Assembly (NCBI RefSeq): GCF_037055355.1
Contig: NZ_CP146350.1
Location: 7,463,001-7,527,000, forward strand
Length of the DNA stretch: 64,000 nucleotides
Direction: 5' to 3'
DNA from: Streptomyces sp. DG1A-41
GTDB taxonomy: Bacteria > Actinomycetota > Actinomycetes > Streptomycetales > Streptomycetaceae
The notes below the pieces were generated by a model. That model made no database searches and was not told where the DNA came from. It saw nothing but the letters and a program-made list of their open reading frames with translations. Shown here in pieces: positions 1-8,836 of the stretch. A program made the translations under genes and the position numbers. Within the stretch, counting starts at the first letter, position 1; every line of letters begins with the position of its first letter.

Positions 1-427
1 CCTGCGGGCGGGGGAGCCCGACGACACGGGCCGGCCGCAGCCGACGCTCGCGGCGCTGGACGCGCTGGTCGCCGAGTCGCGTGAGGCCGGCATGAAGGTG
101 GCCCTCGACCAGCGCGTCGACGACGCCGACGCCGTTCCGTCCTCCGTCGGCCGCACCGCGTACCGGATCGCCCAGGAGGGCCTGACGAACGCGCGCAAGC
201 ACGCCCCCGGCACGGAGGTCACGGTGTCCGTCACCGGCGCACCGGGCGACGGCCTCACCGTCTCCGTACACAACCCGCCCCCCGAGGGCGAGGTACCACC
301 CGTCCCCGGCTCCGGCCAGGGCCTGATCGGCCTGACGGAGCGAGCCACCCTCGCGGGCGGCCGCGTGGAACACGGCCACACCCCGGAGGGCGGGTTCGAG
401 GTACGGGCATGGCTGCCGTGGGGTTGA
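1..427 (+). CDS. Sensor histidine kinase, C-terminal part (5' end outside window)
   Basis: The reading frame is open from base 2 and ends with TGA at 425-427. The visible part is the HATPase_c domain of a NarL-family (HisKA_3) kinase. The N-box is seen as RIAQEGLTNARKHA and the glycine-rich G-box as GQGLIGLTERA. The dimerisation/phosphoacceptor region and any membrane segments lie before the window. The kinase would phosphorylate a LuxR-type response regulator; the nearest candidate is the gene at 1437, which is normally adjacent in such pairs but here is separated by about 1 kb holding a broken gene. The pairing is an inference from position. Family assignment is secure; the signal is unknown. 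Confidence 0.9.
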   Translation, partial: LRAGEPDDTGRPQPTLAALDALVAESREAGMKVALDQRVDDADAVPSSVGRTAYRIAQEGLTNARKHAPGTEVTVSVTGAPGDGLTVSVHNPPPEGEVPPVPGSGQGLIGLTERATLAGGRVEHGHTPEGGFEVRAWLPWG

Positions 428-512
428 GCACGGCTCGCGGATGCGCTTCGGCCGGCCGCAGGGTTTGCGGGGTGTGGCGGGTGAGTCTGGCGGCTGGGGA
501 GTGCCTGTCTGG

Positions 513-610
513 GACGGCTTGGCGTCGGCTCCCGGTTGGGGGGAGACGGCTTGGCGTCGGCTCCCGGCTGGGGGGTGGGGCGGCTTGGTGTCGGCTTTTT
601 GGTGGGCGGT
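513..610 (+). repeat. Imperfect 32-bp tandem repeat in spacer
   Basis: Two copies of a 32-base unit beginning GACGGCTTGGCGTCGGCTCC start at 513 and 545 and differ by one base over the first 30. A decayed third copy (GGCGGCTTGGTGTCGGC) begins near 579. The block lies in the non-coding spacer between the kinase and the RES remnant. It encodes no plausible protein and looks like replication slippage in low-complexity DNA. Confidence 0.6.
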
Positions 611-663
611 CGCCATGTCGGAGGTTGTCTGGGGCGGCCTGGCCTCGACTTGTGGTGGGACCG

Positions 664-1200
664 GTGAAGAGGGTGCACTCCACCCACCGCGTGCCGACCG
701 CGTACAACGCCCGCCCCTCCTACGCCTTCTTGCACTGCAGCCGCTTCGACAGCACCCCCCTACGACCGCCACGGCTACCTCCACGTCGGGTTCGGTGTCG
801 GCGCGGCCGTGTGCGAGGTGCTGCTGCGCTCGCTGCCGTTCGACTCCGACGGGGGCCACCGGCTGCTGCCGCGCGTGGCGTTCGAACGCCGCAGCCTGTC
901 CTTCCTGCGGCTGGCCGCCGACGTCGAGGTCGTCGCGCTGATGTCCGGAGCGGATCTCGCGGCGGTGGCGCAGGACTCGTGGCTGGTGCACACCGAGGCG
1001 CGGACTATCCCCGGACCCGAGACTGGGGCCACTACGAGGGCCTGCCGCCCGGACGGGCGCTGCGCAGCGCCCGGTCGTGGATGCTGAACGACCGCCGCGA
1101 GGCACCGCCCGGCATGCCGGCCCACCTCAGGTCACGCGTCCGGCACATCCGGGGCGACGACCTGAGTGCGCGGGCGGGCTTCACCCACCTCGGCCGGTGA
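664..1200 (+). pseudogene. RES-domain protein, frameshifted remnant
   Basis: Three reading-frame pieces join into one RES-like sequence. The first, from GTG at 664, gives RVHSTHRVPTAYN. The second, after a shift at the C-run 755-760, gives GYLHVGFGVGAAVCEVLL, LPFD and AAVAQDSWLV, which match the core of actinobacterial RES-domain proteins. The third, after a second shift near 1000-1003, gives YPRTRDWGHYEG and continues to the TGA at 1198-1200. RES proteins are usually NAD-degrading toxins paired with a Xre/MbcA-like antitoxin; no antitoxin gene is visible here. The last 45 residues no longer resemble the family, so real decay is more likely than two sequencing errors. No function is expected. 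Confidence 0.6.
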
Positions 1201-1424
1201 CGGCCCGTCACACCTCCGTGATGACGACGATTTGGGCCGTCCCAGGAGCGGGGTGATCACCAGCCGCAGCATGGCGGTGGTCTGGTGAAGGCTCAGCCGC
1301 CTGCGCACCCCGTACGGGTTGACGCTGCGCGCCTGAGCGTGCGACCCGTCAACCCCACCTTCGGCACAAGGCGTTGGCGCGGGACGACCGTCCGTCCGCG
1401 CCCCGCGCCCGGCCCGGCCGTGAT

Positions 1425-1436
1425 TACGTATGGCCC
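1425..1436 (+). promoter_or_regulatory. -10 box TACGTA for a leaderless transcript
   Basis: TACGTA at 1425-1430 is followed by six bases and then the ATG at 1437, with no Shine-Dalgarno sequence between. A transcript starting about seven bases after the box would begin at the start codon. The same spacing recurs at several other genes in this window. Confidence 0.45.
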
Positions 1437-2114
1437 ATGACTGCGATCAGACTGCTCCTCGTCGACGACGACCCGCTGGTGCGGGCCGGACTGTCCTTCA
1501 TGATGGGCGGAGCCGACGACATCGAGATCGTCGGCGAGGCGGCCGACGGCGGCGAGGTGGAGGCGCTCGTCGACCGCACCCGCCCGGACGTCGTGCTCAT
1601 GGACATCCGGATGCCTACGGTGGACGGTCTCACGGCCACGGAGCGGCTGCGCGCCCGCGAGGACGCCCCGCAGGTGGTGGTCCTCACCACCTTCCACGCC
1701 GACGAACAGGTCCTGCGGGCGCTGCGCGCGGGCGCCGCCGGATTCGTCCTCAAGGACACCCCGCCGACCGAGATCCTCGGCGCGGTACGCCGGGTCGCGG
1801 CCGGCGACCCGGTCCTGTCGCCCACCGTCACCCGTCAGTTGATGCGGCACGCGGTCGGCACCGCCGCCGACACCCGTCGTACACGCGCGCGTGCCCGCAT
1901 GGCCGCCCTCAACGACCGCGAGCGCGAGGTCGCCGTCGCGGTCGGCCGGGGCCTGTCCAACGCCGAGATCGCCACCGGCCTCTTCATGAGCGTCGCCACC
2001 GTCAAGACGCACGTCTCGCGCATCCTGGCCAAGCTCGACCTCAACAACCGCGTGCAGATCGCGCTGCTGGCGTACGACGCGGGTCTGCTGGAGGAGGAAC
2101 AGGAGGGCCACTGA
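1437..2114 (+). CDS. NarL/FixJ-family response regulator
   Basis: This cytoplasmic DNA-binding response regulator has 225 residues, the usual family length. The receiver domain has the acidic pair in LLLVDDDP, the phosphoacceptor Asp56 in VVLMDIRMP and the conserved Lys in VLKDTP. The C-terminal LuxR-type HTH is seen as LNDREREVAVAVGRG, then LSNAEIA and ATVKTHVSRILAKL. An in-frame GTG upstream is possible, but the ATG at 1437 fits both the family start and a -10 box six bases upstream. It is probably the partner of the kinase that ends at 427. It is convergent with the oxidoreductase at 2134, with only 19 bases between and no terminator hairpin seen. Confidence 0.9.
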   Translation: MTAIRLLLVDDDPLVRAGLSFMMGGADDIEIVGEAADGGEVEALVDRTRPDVVLMDIRMPTVDGLTATERLRAREDAPQVVVLTTFHADEQVLRALRAGAAGFVLKDTPPTEILGAVRRVAAGDPVLSPTVTRQLMRHAVGTAADTRRTRARARMAALNDREREVAVAVGRGLSNAEIATGLFMSVATVKTHVSRILAKLDLNNRVQIALLAYDAGLLEEEQEGH

Positions 2115-2133
2115 CCGCCCTGCCGGCCCGCCG

Positions 2134-3156
2134 TCACGCGAAGGGGGAGGCGGCCCCGCCGGGGATCTCCGCGAGGTGCACCGGCCTGCGCTCCCGGCGC
2201 GACAGCTCGCACGCCTCGGCGACGCGCAGCGCCTGAAGGGCCTCGCGCCCGTCGCAGGGGTTGGCCCGCTCGCCCCGCACGACCTCGACGAACGCGTTCA
2301 GCTCCGCCTCGTAGGCGGGGCCGAAGCGCTCCAGGAAGCCGGTCCAGGGCTTGTCCGCGGCCGGCGGACCGGTCGGCTCGGTGGACGCGATCGGCGTACG
2401 GTCGTCCAGGCCGACCACGATCTGGTCCAGCTCACCGGCCAGCTCCATGCGCACGTCGTAGCCGGCCCCGTTCAGCCGGGCGCCGGTGACCGTGGCGAGC
2501 GTGCCGTCGTCGAGGGTGAGGAGCGCGGCGCCGGTGTCGACGTCGCCTGCCGCGCGGAACATCGCGGGCCCGGCGTCGGACCCGGCCGCGTACACGTCCG
2601 CCACCTCCCGGCCCGTCACCCAGCGCAGCACGTCGAAGTCGTGGATAAGAGTGTCCCGGTACAGCCCGCCGGACAGCGGCAGCCACGCCGCGGGCGGTGG
2701 CGTCTGGTCGCTGGTCAGCGCCCGCGCGGTGTGCAGCCGGCCCAGCCTGCCCGACCGCACCGCCTCGCGGGCGCCCCTGTAGCCCGCGTCGAAGCGGCGC
2801 TGGAAGCCCATCTGCAGGACCGTCCCGGCCATCTCGACCTCGGCGATCGCGCTTAAGGTCCCGGGCAGGTCCAGCGCGATGGGTTTCTCGCAGAACACCG
2901 GCAGCCCCGAGCGTGCTGCCCGGCCGATCAGTTCGGCGTGGGCCGACGTCGCCGTCGTGATCACCACGGCGTCGACCCCCCACCGGAAGATCTCCTCCAC
3001 GCCCGGCGCGGCCGTCTCACCGAGCCGATGCGCCAGGTCCTGGGCCCGCGAGGCGTCCGCGTCCGTGAGGATCAGGGAGCCTACGTCGCGGTGCCGGCTG
3101 AGTGTGTTCGCGTGGATCGTGCCGATGCGGCCCGTACCGATGACGCCGATGCGCAT
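2134..3156 (-). CDS. Gfo/Idh/MocA-family oxidoreductase, inositol 2-dehydrogenase-like
   Basis: This NAD(P)-dependent sugar or polyol dehydrogenase has 340 residues, typical of the family. The Rossmann dinucleotide motif is at the extreme N-terminus (GVIGTGRIG). The catalytic EKP motif is seen in VFCEKPIALD, and the substrate-side helix as IHDFDVLRW. The closest characterised class is myo-inositol 2-dehydrogenase (IolG), but substrates vary widely in this family and no other iol gene is nearby. The gene diverges from a GntR regulator, which probably controls it. A TTGACA -35 lies in the intergenic region. The ATG at 3156 directly precedes the Rossmann motif. Confidence 0.85.
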   Translation of the reverse strand: MRIGVIGTGRIGTIHANTLSRHRDVGSLILTDADASRAQDLAHRLGETAAPGVEEIFRWGVDAVVITTATSAHAELIGRAARSGLPVFCEKPIALDLPGTLSAIAEVEMAGTVLQMGFQRRFDAGYRGAREAVRSGRLGRLHTARALTSDQTPPPAAWLPLSGGLYRDTLIHDFDVLRWVTGREVADVYAAGSDAGPAMFRAAGDVDTGAALLTLDDGTLATVTGARLNGAGYDVRMELAGELDQIVVGLDDRTPIASTEPTGPPAADKPWTGFLERFGPAYEAELNAFVEVVRGERANPCDGREALQALRVAEACELSRRERRPVHLAEIPGGAASPFA

Positions 3157-3185
3157 GAAAACAAAGTGCGTGCACAGCCCGCCCC

Positions 3186-3207
3186 TGTCAATCTGTATGT
3201 CCGGACA
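3186..3207. promoter_or_regulatory. Candidate GntR operator beside the -35 of the dehydrogenase gene
   Basis: A perfect 10-base palindrome, TGTCCGGACA, lies at 3198-3207. Next to it, on the minus strand, TTGACA (plus-strand TGTCAA, 3186-3191) can serve as the -35 of the divergent dehydrogenase gene. A bound GntR dimer would block this promoter. The site is also about 40 bases upstream of the -10 of the gntR gene, so autoregulation is possible. Confidence 0.5.
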
Positions 3208-3257
3208 ATCTGACTACACAACTTCCCGTCAACAACGCACGGAGCTACGCTCGGCCC

Positions 3258-4022
3258 GTGCCGAAACCAGAAGTGGACCCGACCGTGCAGCTCGAGCTGA
3301 GCGTGGACCGCAGCTCTCCCGTGCCGTTGTACTTCCAGCTGTCCCAGCAGCTGGAGGCCGCGATCGAGCACGGCACGCTGACCCCAGGCAGCCTGCTGGG
3401 CAACGAGATCGAACTCGCCGCCCGGCTCGGCCTGTCCCGGCCGACCGTCCGCCAGGCCATCCAGTCGCTCGTCGACAAGGGCCTCCTCGTACGCCGTCGC
3501 GGCGTGGGCACCCAGGTCGTGCACAGCCAGGTCAAGCGCCCGCTGGAGCTCAGCAGCCTCTACGACGACCTGGAGGCGGCGGGCCAGCGCCCGGCCACCA
3601 AGGTCCTCGTCAACACGCTCGTACCCGCCTCCGCCGAGGTCGCCGCCGCACTGGGCGTCGCCGAGGACAGCGACGTCCACCGCGTCGAACGCCTCCGCCT
3701 CGCCCACGGCGAGCCCATGGCCTACCTCTGCAACTTCCTGCCCCCCGGCCTCCTCGACCTCGACACCGCCCAACTGGAGACCACCGGCCTCTACCGCCTG
3801 ATGCGAGCGGCGGGCATCACCCTGCACAGCGCCCGCCAGTCGATCGGCGCCCGGGCGGCGACGGCGGAGGAGGCGGAGCGGCTGGCGGAGGAGGCAGGGG
3901 CTCCGCTGCTCACCATGCAACGCGTCACGTTCGACGACACGGGCCGCGCAGTGGAATACGGCACACACACCTACCGCCCGACGCGCTACTCCTTCGAGTT
4001 CCAGCTCCTTGTGAGGACCTGA
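3258..4022 (+). CDS. GntR-family (HutC/UTRA) transcriptional regulator
   Basis: This cytoplasmic repressor has 254 residues. The N-terminal winged HTH spans about residues 15-85 (PLYFQLSQQLEAAIE, LGNEIELAARLGLS, RPTVRQAIQ, KGLLVRRRGVGTQVV). The C-terminal UTRA effector domain is seen in RVERLRLAHGEPMAYLCN and ends SFEFQLLV. The GTG at 3258 lies six bases after a TACGCT box (3246-3251) and has no Shine-Dalgarno, so it is probably leaderless. Position and the TGTCCGGACA palindrome suggest that it represses the divergent dehydrogenase and responds to a sugar or polyol ligand. The ligand is not readable from the sequence. Confidence 0.9.
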   Translation: MPKPEVDPTVQLELSVDRSSPVPLYFQLSQQLEAAIEHGTLTPGSLLGNEIELAARLGLSRPTVRQAIQSLVDKGLLVRRRGVGTQVVHSQVKRPLELSSLYDDLEAAGQRPATKVLVNTLVPASAEVAAALGVAEDSDVHRVERLRLAHGEPMAYLCNFLPPGLLDLDTAQLETTGLYRLMRAAGITLHSARQSIGARAATAEEAERLAEEAGAPLLTMQRVTFDDTGRAVEYGTHTYRPTRYSFEFQLLVRT

Positions 4023-4166
4023 GGGGGCGCTTTTTCGGGCGCGGGGCTGTATCGATGTGCGGCTCCGCCGCGTGGGCGCGATCAGCCCCCACGCAGCCGC
4101 ACACGGGTACGTCGGGTTGTTCCCCCGCTCCGCACCCTGCCTCCCCGTGAGGCAGAATCGGCGGCG

Positions 4167-5315
4167 ATGAGCACCTACCGCGACTTCACCGCCCCCATCG
4201 GCTCCCGCCGTGCCACCGTGCTCCGCACCGTCGGCACCCGGGAGCGCCGCTCACACCTGACGGCACCCCGCGTGCCGACGGTCGGCATCGACATCGGCGG
4301 TACGAAGGTGATGGCGGGCGTCGTCGACGCCGACGGCAACATCCTGGAGAAGGTCCGCACGGAGACGCCGGACAAGTCCAAGAGCCCCAAGGTCGTCGAG
4401 GACACCATCGCCGAGCTGGTCCTGGACCTCTCCGACCGGCACGACGTGCACGCCGTCGGCATCGGCGCGGCCGGCTGGGTCGACGCCGACCGCAACCGCG
4501 TGCTGTTCGCCCCCCATCTGTCCTGGCGCAACGAACCCCTGAGGGACCGCCTCGCCAGCCGCCTGTCGGTCCCGGTCCTCGTGGACAACGACGCCAACAC
4601 CGCCGCCTGGGCCGAGTGGCGCTTCGGCGCCGGCCGCGGCGAGGACCACCTCGTGATGATCACGCTGGGCACCGGCATCGGCGGCGCGATCCTGGAGGAC
4701 GGCCAGGTCAAACGCGGCAAGTACGGCGTCGCCGGCGAGTTCGGCCATATGCAGGTCGTGCCCGGCGGCCACCGCTGCCCGTGCGGCAACCGCGGCTGCT
4801 GGGAGCAGTACAGCTCCGGAAACGCCCTGGTCCGTGAGGCGCGCGAGCTGGCAGCGGCCGACTCGCCCGTGGCGTACGGGATCATCGAGCACGTCAAGGG
4901 CAACATCTCCGACATCACCGGCCCGATGATCACCGAGCTGGCCCGCGAGGGCGACGCCATGTGCATCGAGCTGCTCCAGGACATCGGCCAGTGGCTCGGC
5001 GTCGGCATCGCCAACCTCGCGGCCGCCCTCGACCCCTCCTGCTTCGTCATCGGCGGCGGTGTCTCGGCCGCCGACGACCTGCTGATCGGCCCCGCGCGGG
5101 ACGCGTTCCGCAGGCATCTGACCGGCCGCGGCTACCGCCCCGAGGCCCGCATCGCCCGGGCCCAGCTCGGGCCCGAGGCCGGCATGGTCGGCGCCGCCGA
5201 CCTGGCCCGGCTGGTCGCCCGCCGCTTCCGGCGCGCCAAGCGCCGCCGGGTGGAGCGGTACGAGCGCTACGAGCGGTACGCACAGTCCCGCCGCAGCACC
5301 CAGGAGACGCTGTGA
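4167..5315 (+). CDS. ROK-family sugar kinase (glucokinase-like)
   Basis: This 382-residue protein has an N-terminal extension of about 35 residues before the ATP phosphate-binding motif DIGGTK (42-47). The catalytic Asp is in LVDNDANTAAWAEW. The ROK zinc-site signature is seen as EFGHM plus CPCGNRGCWEQ (Cys204, 206 and 211 with His194). All catalytic and metal residues are present, so it should be an active ATP-dependent sugar kinase rather than a ROK regulator; no HTH is visible. The C-terminus is a very basic and tyrosine-rich tail (RRVERYERYERY). Its stop overlaps the start of the next gene as GTGA, which indicates translational coupling. Confidence 0.88.
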   Translation: MSTYRDFTAPIGSRRATVLRTVGTRERRSHLTAPRVPTVGIDIGGTKVMAGVVDADGNILEKVRTETPDKSKSPKVVEDTIAELVLDLSDRHDVHAVGIGAAGWVDADRNRVLFAPHLSWRNEPLRDRLASRLSVPVLVDNDANTAAWAEWRFGAGRGEDHLVMITLGTGIGGAILEDGQVKRGKYGVAGEFGHMQVVPGGHRCPCGNRGCWEQYSSGNALVREARELAAADSPVAYGIIEHVKGNISDITGPMITELAREGDAMCIELLQDIGQWLGVGIANLAAALDPSCFVIGGGVSAADDLLIGPARDAFRRHLTGRGYRPEARIARAQLGPEAGMVGAADLARLVARRFRRAKRRRVERYERYERYAQSRRSTQETL

Positions 5316-5893
5316 CCGCATCCCTGCCGCACCAGGGCTCGTGGCCTGACGGCGAGGAACGCCCGGCCGAGGACCGCCGCCACATGATCCGCCGCAGGGC
5401 GCTCACCCTGCTGATCATCGTGCTGCTCATCGGCATCCCGGCCGGCTACCTGGTGATCTCCGCGAACCAGAGCCGGAACAGCGGAAAGGACAAGGAGGCG
5501 AAGTACTCGGCGACCGGCCTGACCGCGGGCTGGCCGTCCAAGCTCCAGCGCCGGATCTACCAGGTGCCCGTCCCGCACCCGGCCTGGCACGTGGCGTACT
5601 ACGAGACCAACAACTGGAAGACCAGCCGTCTGTACGCCCAGTTCGAGACCAACGCGGCCGGTCTGGACGCCTATCTGACGGGCCTGGGCATGACCCGGGA
5701 CGACCTGAAGAAGGGCCACATCACCATCGGCGCCCGCGACCGCAAGGTCACCGGCTGGAAGTTCCCCGAGGGCGAGTCGTGGTACGGCTTCGTCCACCGG
5801 CAGAAGAACCCCGCGCCCACGCACGACGTGGTGGTGGACCTGTCCAACCCGGCGTATCCCTGGGTGTACGTGGTGTCCCGGACGGTGCCCTGA
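5312..5893 (+). CDS. Single-pass membrane protein of unknown function
   Basis: The protein has 193 residues. The GTG start overlaps the TGA of the ROK kinase by four bases. A basic, mostly hydrophilic N-terminus of about 30 residues precedes one hydrophobic segment (LTLLIIVLLIGIPAGYLVI). The rest is an extracytoplasmic domain rich in aromatic residues (WHVAYYETNNWKTSRLY, WYGFVHR). I do not recognise a named family. Coupling to the kinase suggests co-expression, but nothing in the sequence links the two biochemically. Confidence 0.75.
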   Translation: MTASLPHQGSWPDGEERPAEDRRHMIRRRALTLLIIVLLIGIPAGYLVISANQSRNSGKDKEAKYSATGLTAGWPSKLQRRIYQVPVPHPAWHVAYYETNNWKTSRLYAQFETNAAGLDAYLTGLGMTRDDLKKGHITIGARDRKVTGWKFPEGESWYGFVHRQKNPAPTHDVVVDLSNPAYPWVYVVSRTVP

Positions 5894-5999
5894 CCCGCAG
5901 CCCGGCCCGGCCGGCGCGGACGCCTGGGCCGATTGTCAGACCCCGCCCGTAGAGTCGGAGACAGCTGATCCGAAACGCGGGCGGGAGGTGGCAGGACGT

Positions 6000-8836
6000 A
6001 TGGGCGACACGGCTGTGATGGCCGAGCGGGCGGGGGAGCCGACGGTCGCGGTCCCCGTGCGGCTCCCGGCCGTCTTCCTGCCCGCGTCCCTCCCGCGCGA
6101 CGGGCGCATCGCCTTCTGGGACCCCGAGGGCGAGGCCCTGCCCGCCGACGACACCGAGCTCACGGTCGTACGACGGCACGGCGCCGGAGCCCGGCGGCGC
6201 ACCACGCCGGCACTGTCCCTCCCGCTGGACGAAGCCCTGCCGCTCCTGGTGCGCGCCCGGCACGACCCCGCGTCCCACCCCGCCACCGCCTGCTGGGGCG
6301 CGGCCGCCCTGCACGCCCTGCGGCTGACCGCGCGCGGCCGGCTGCTGCCCGGCCTGACCCCCACGGGCCACGATGCCTGGCGCGCCGGCCCGCTGGACCC
6401 GGACGACATCGCGCACCTGCGCGCGGTGGCCGCCGCCCTGCCGTACGAGGGCCACGCCGTGCCGCTGCCCGGCCCGGGCCCCATCCGCCTGCCCGAACCG
6501 GAAGCGCTGGTACGCGCCTTCCTGGACGCGGTCGCCGACACCCTGCCGCGCACCCCGGCCGCACCCCACGCCACCGGCAGGCCCTTCGCGGCCCGCGACG
6601 CCCAGCACCTGCCCGATGCCCACGACTGGGCCGCCGAGGTCGCCGCCGGCATGGACGCCGGCGTGCGGATCTCGCTCCGGCTGGACCTCTCGGCGTACGA
6701 CCTGTTCGACGACGCCTTCGGCGGCGGCGCACGCAGCGCCGGCGCCGCGATCGTCCAGGTGCACAGCCTCGCCGACCGCACCCTCGTCGCCGACGCGGCG
6801 GCGCTGTGGGCGGGCGATGCGGACGACGCCTTCGGCCCGCGCGCCCGGGTGGACGCCGCCCTCGCCGTCCGCCGCGCGGCCCGGGTCTGGCCCCCGCTCG
6901 ACCGGCTCTCCGACCAGGACGTGCCCGACGTGCTGGCGCTGACCGAGGAGGAGCTGAGCGACCTGCTCGGTGTCGCGGCCACCCGGCTCGCCGCGGCCGG
7001 CGTCGCCGTGCACTGGCCCAGGGACCTGGCCCAGGACCTGTCGGCCGCGGCGGTGGTCCGGCCGGCCCCGGCTCGGCGACCGACGGCACCGGCTTCTTCG
7101 AGAGCGAGGACCTGCTCCAGTTCCGCTGGCAGCTGGCGCTCGGCGGCGACCCGCTCACCGAGAGCGAGATGGACGCCCTCGCCGAGGCCCACCGCCCGGT
7201 CGTCCGGCTGCGCGACCAGTGGGTGCTGGTCGACCCGGCCCTCGTCCGCAAGGCCCGCAAGCGCGACCTGGGGCTGCTCGACCCGGTCGACGCGCTGTCC
7301 GTCGCCCTCACCGGCACCGCCGACGTGGACGGCGAGACGGTCGAGGCCGTACCGGCCGGCGCGCTGGCCGCCCTGCGCGACCGCCTCACCGCGGGGGTGC
7401 GCCCGGCCGCGCCGCCGCCGGGCCTGCGCGCCACCCTCCGTGACTACCAGCTCCGGGGCCTGGCCTGGCTCGACCTGATGACCTCCCTCGGCCTCGGCGG
7501 CTGCCTCGCCGACGACATGGGCCTCGGCAAGACCGTCACCCTCATCGCACTGCACCTGAAGCGGGCCCGCCGCGAGCCGACCCTGGTGGTCTGCCCGGCC
7601 TCGCTGCTGGGCAACTGGCAGCGGGAGATCACCCGTTTCGCGCCCGGCGTCCCCGTCCGCCGCTTCCACGGACCGGACCGCAGCCTTGACGACCTGGACG
7701 GCGGCTTCGTCCTCACCACGTACGGCACGATGCGTTCCGTGGCCCCCGCCCTGGCCGGGCAGGCGTGGGGCATGGTCGTCGCCGACGAGGCGCAGCACGT
7801 CAAGAACCCCTACTCGGCCACGGCCAAGGCGCTGCGCACGATCCCGTCCCCCGCGCGCGTGGCCCTGACCGGCACGCCCGTCGAGAACAACCTGTCGGAG
7901 CTGTGGGCGCTGCTCGACTGGACCACCCCGGGCCTCCTCGGCCCGCTGAAGTCCTTCCGCGCCCGGCACGCCCGTGCCGTGGAGAACGGCGAGGACGAGG
8001 AAGCGGTGGAGCGCCTGGCCCGCCTGGTCCGGCCCTTCCTGCTGCGCCGGAAGAAGTCCGACCCGGGCATCGTGCCCGAACTGCCGCCCAAGACGGAGAC
8101 CGACCACCCGGTGCCGCTCACCCGCGAACAGGGCGCGCTGTACGAGGCGGTGGTCCGCGAGTCGATGCTCGCCATCGAGACCGCCGAGGGCATGGCACGC
8201 CGGGGCCTGGTCCTGAAGCTCCTGACGTCGCTGAAGCAGATCTGCAACCACCCGGCGCTCTACTTGAAGGAGGAGCCCGCCCGGGCCGGCGGCGACCGGC
8301 TCGCCGCCCGCTCCGGCAAACTCGCGCTGCTGGACGAGCTGTTGGACACCCTGCTCGCCGAAGACGGATCCGCGCTGGTCTTCACCCAGTACGTCGGCAT
8401 GGCCCGCCTCATCACGTCCCACCTGGCCACCCGCGCGGTCCCGGTCGACCTCCTCCACGGCGGCACGCCGGTACCGGAGCGGGAGCGTATGGTGGACCGC
8501 TTCCAAGCCGGCTCCACCCCGGTCCTGGTGCTGTCCCTCAAGGCGGCGGGCACCGGCCTCAACCTCACCCGCGCGGGTCACGTCGTCCATTTCGACCGCT
8601 GGTGGAACCCGGCCGTCGAGGAACAGGCCACCGACCGTGCCTACCGCATCGGCCAGACCCAGCCCGTCCAGGTCCACCGCCTCATCACCGAGGGCACGAT
8701 CGAGGACCGCATCGCCGAGATGCTCGAGGCCAAGCGCGCCCTCGCCGACGCGATCCTCGGCTCCGGCGAGTCGGCCCTCACCGAACTGACGGACCGTGAA
8801 CTGTCCGACCTGGTCTCCCTGCGGAGGACGCCATGA
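6000..8836 (+). pseudogene. SNF2-family DEAD/DEAH helicase, one-base frameshift (possible sequence error)
   Basis: Two frames together encode a bacterial SNF2 ATPase of about 945 residues. The N-terminal piece (from ATG 6000, GGGAGG upstream) runs to VVRPAP near 7070. The rest continues in another frame from SATDGTGFFESEDLL to the stop at 8836. Helicase motifs in the second part are intact: DMGLGKT, VVADEAQHVKNP, LTGTPVEN, LVFTQYVG and RAYRIGQT. The junction reads CCCCGGCTC; one extra G (CCCCGGGCTC) restores a single frame. Because both sides are well conserved, a missing base is as likely as real inactivation. The stop overlaps the next ATG (ATGA). The SNF2-SWIM pair is common in actinomycetes; its role is thought to be in DNA or chromatin remodelling but is not established. 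Confidence 0.85.
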
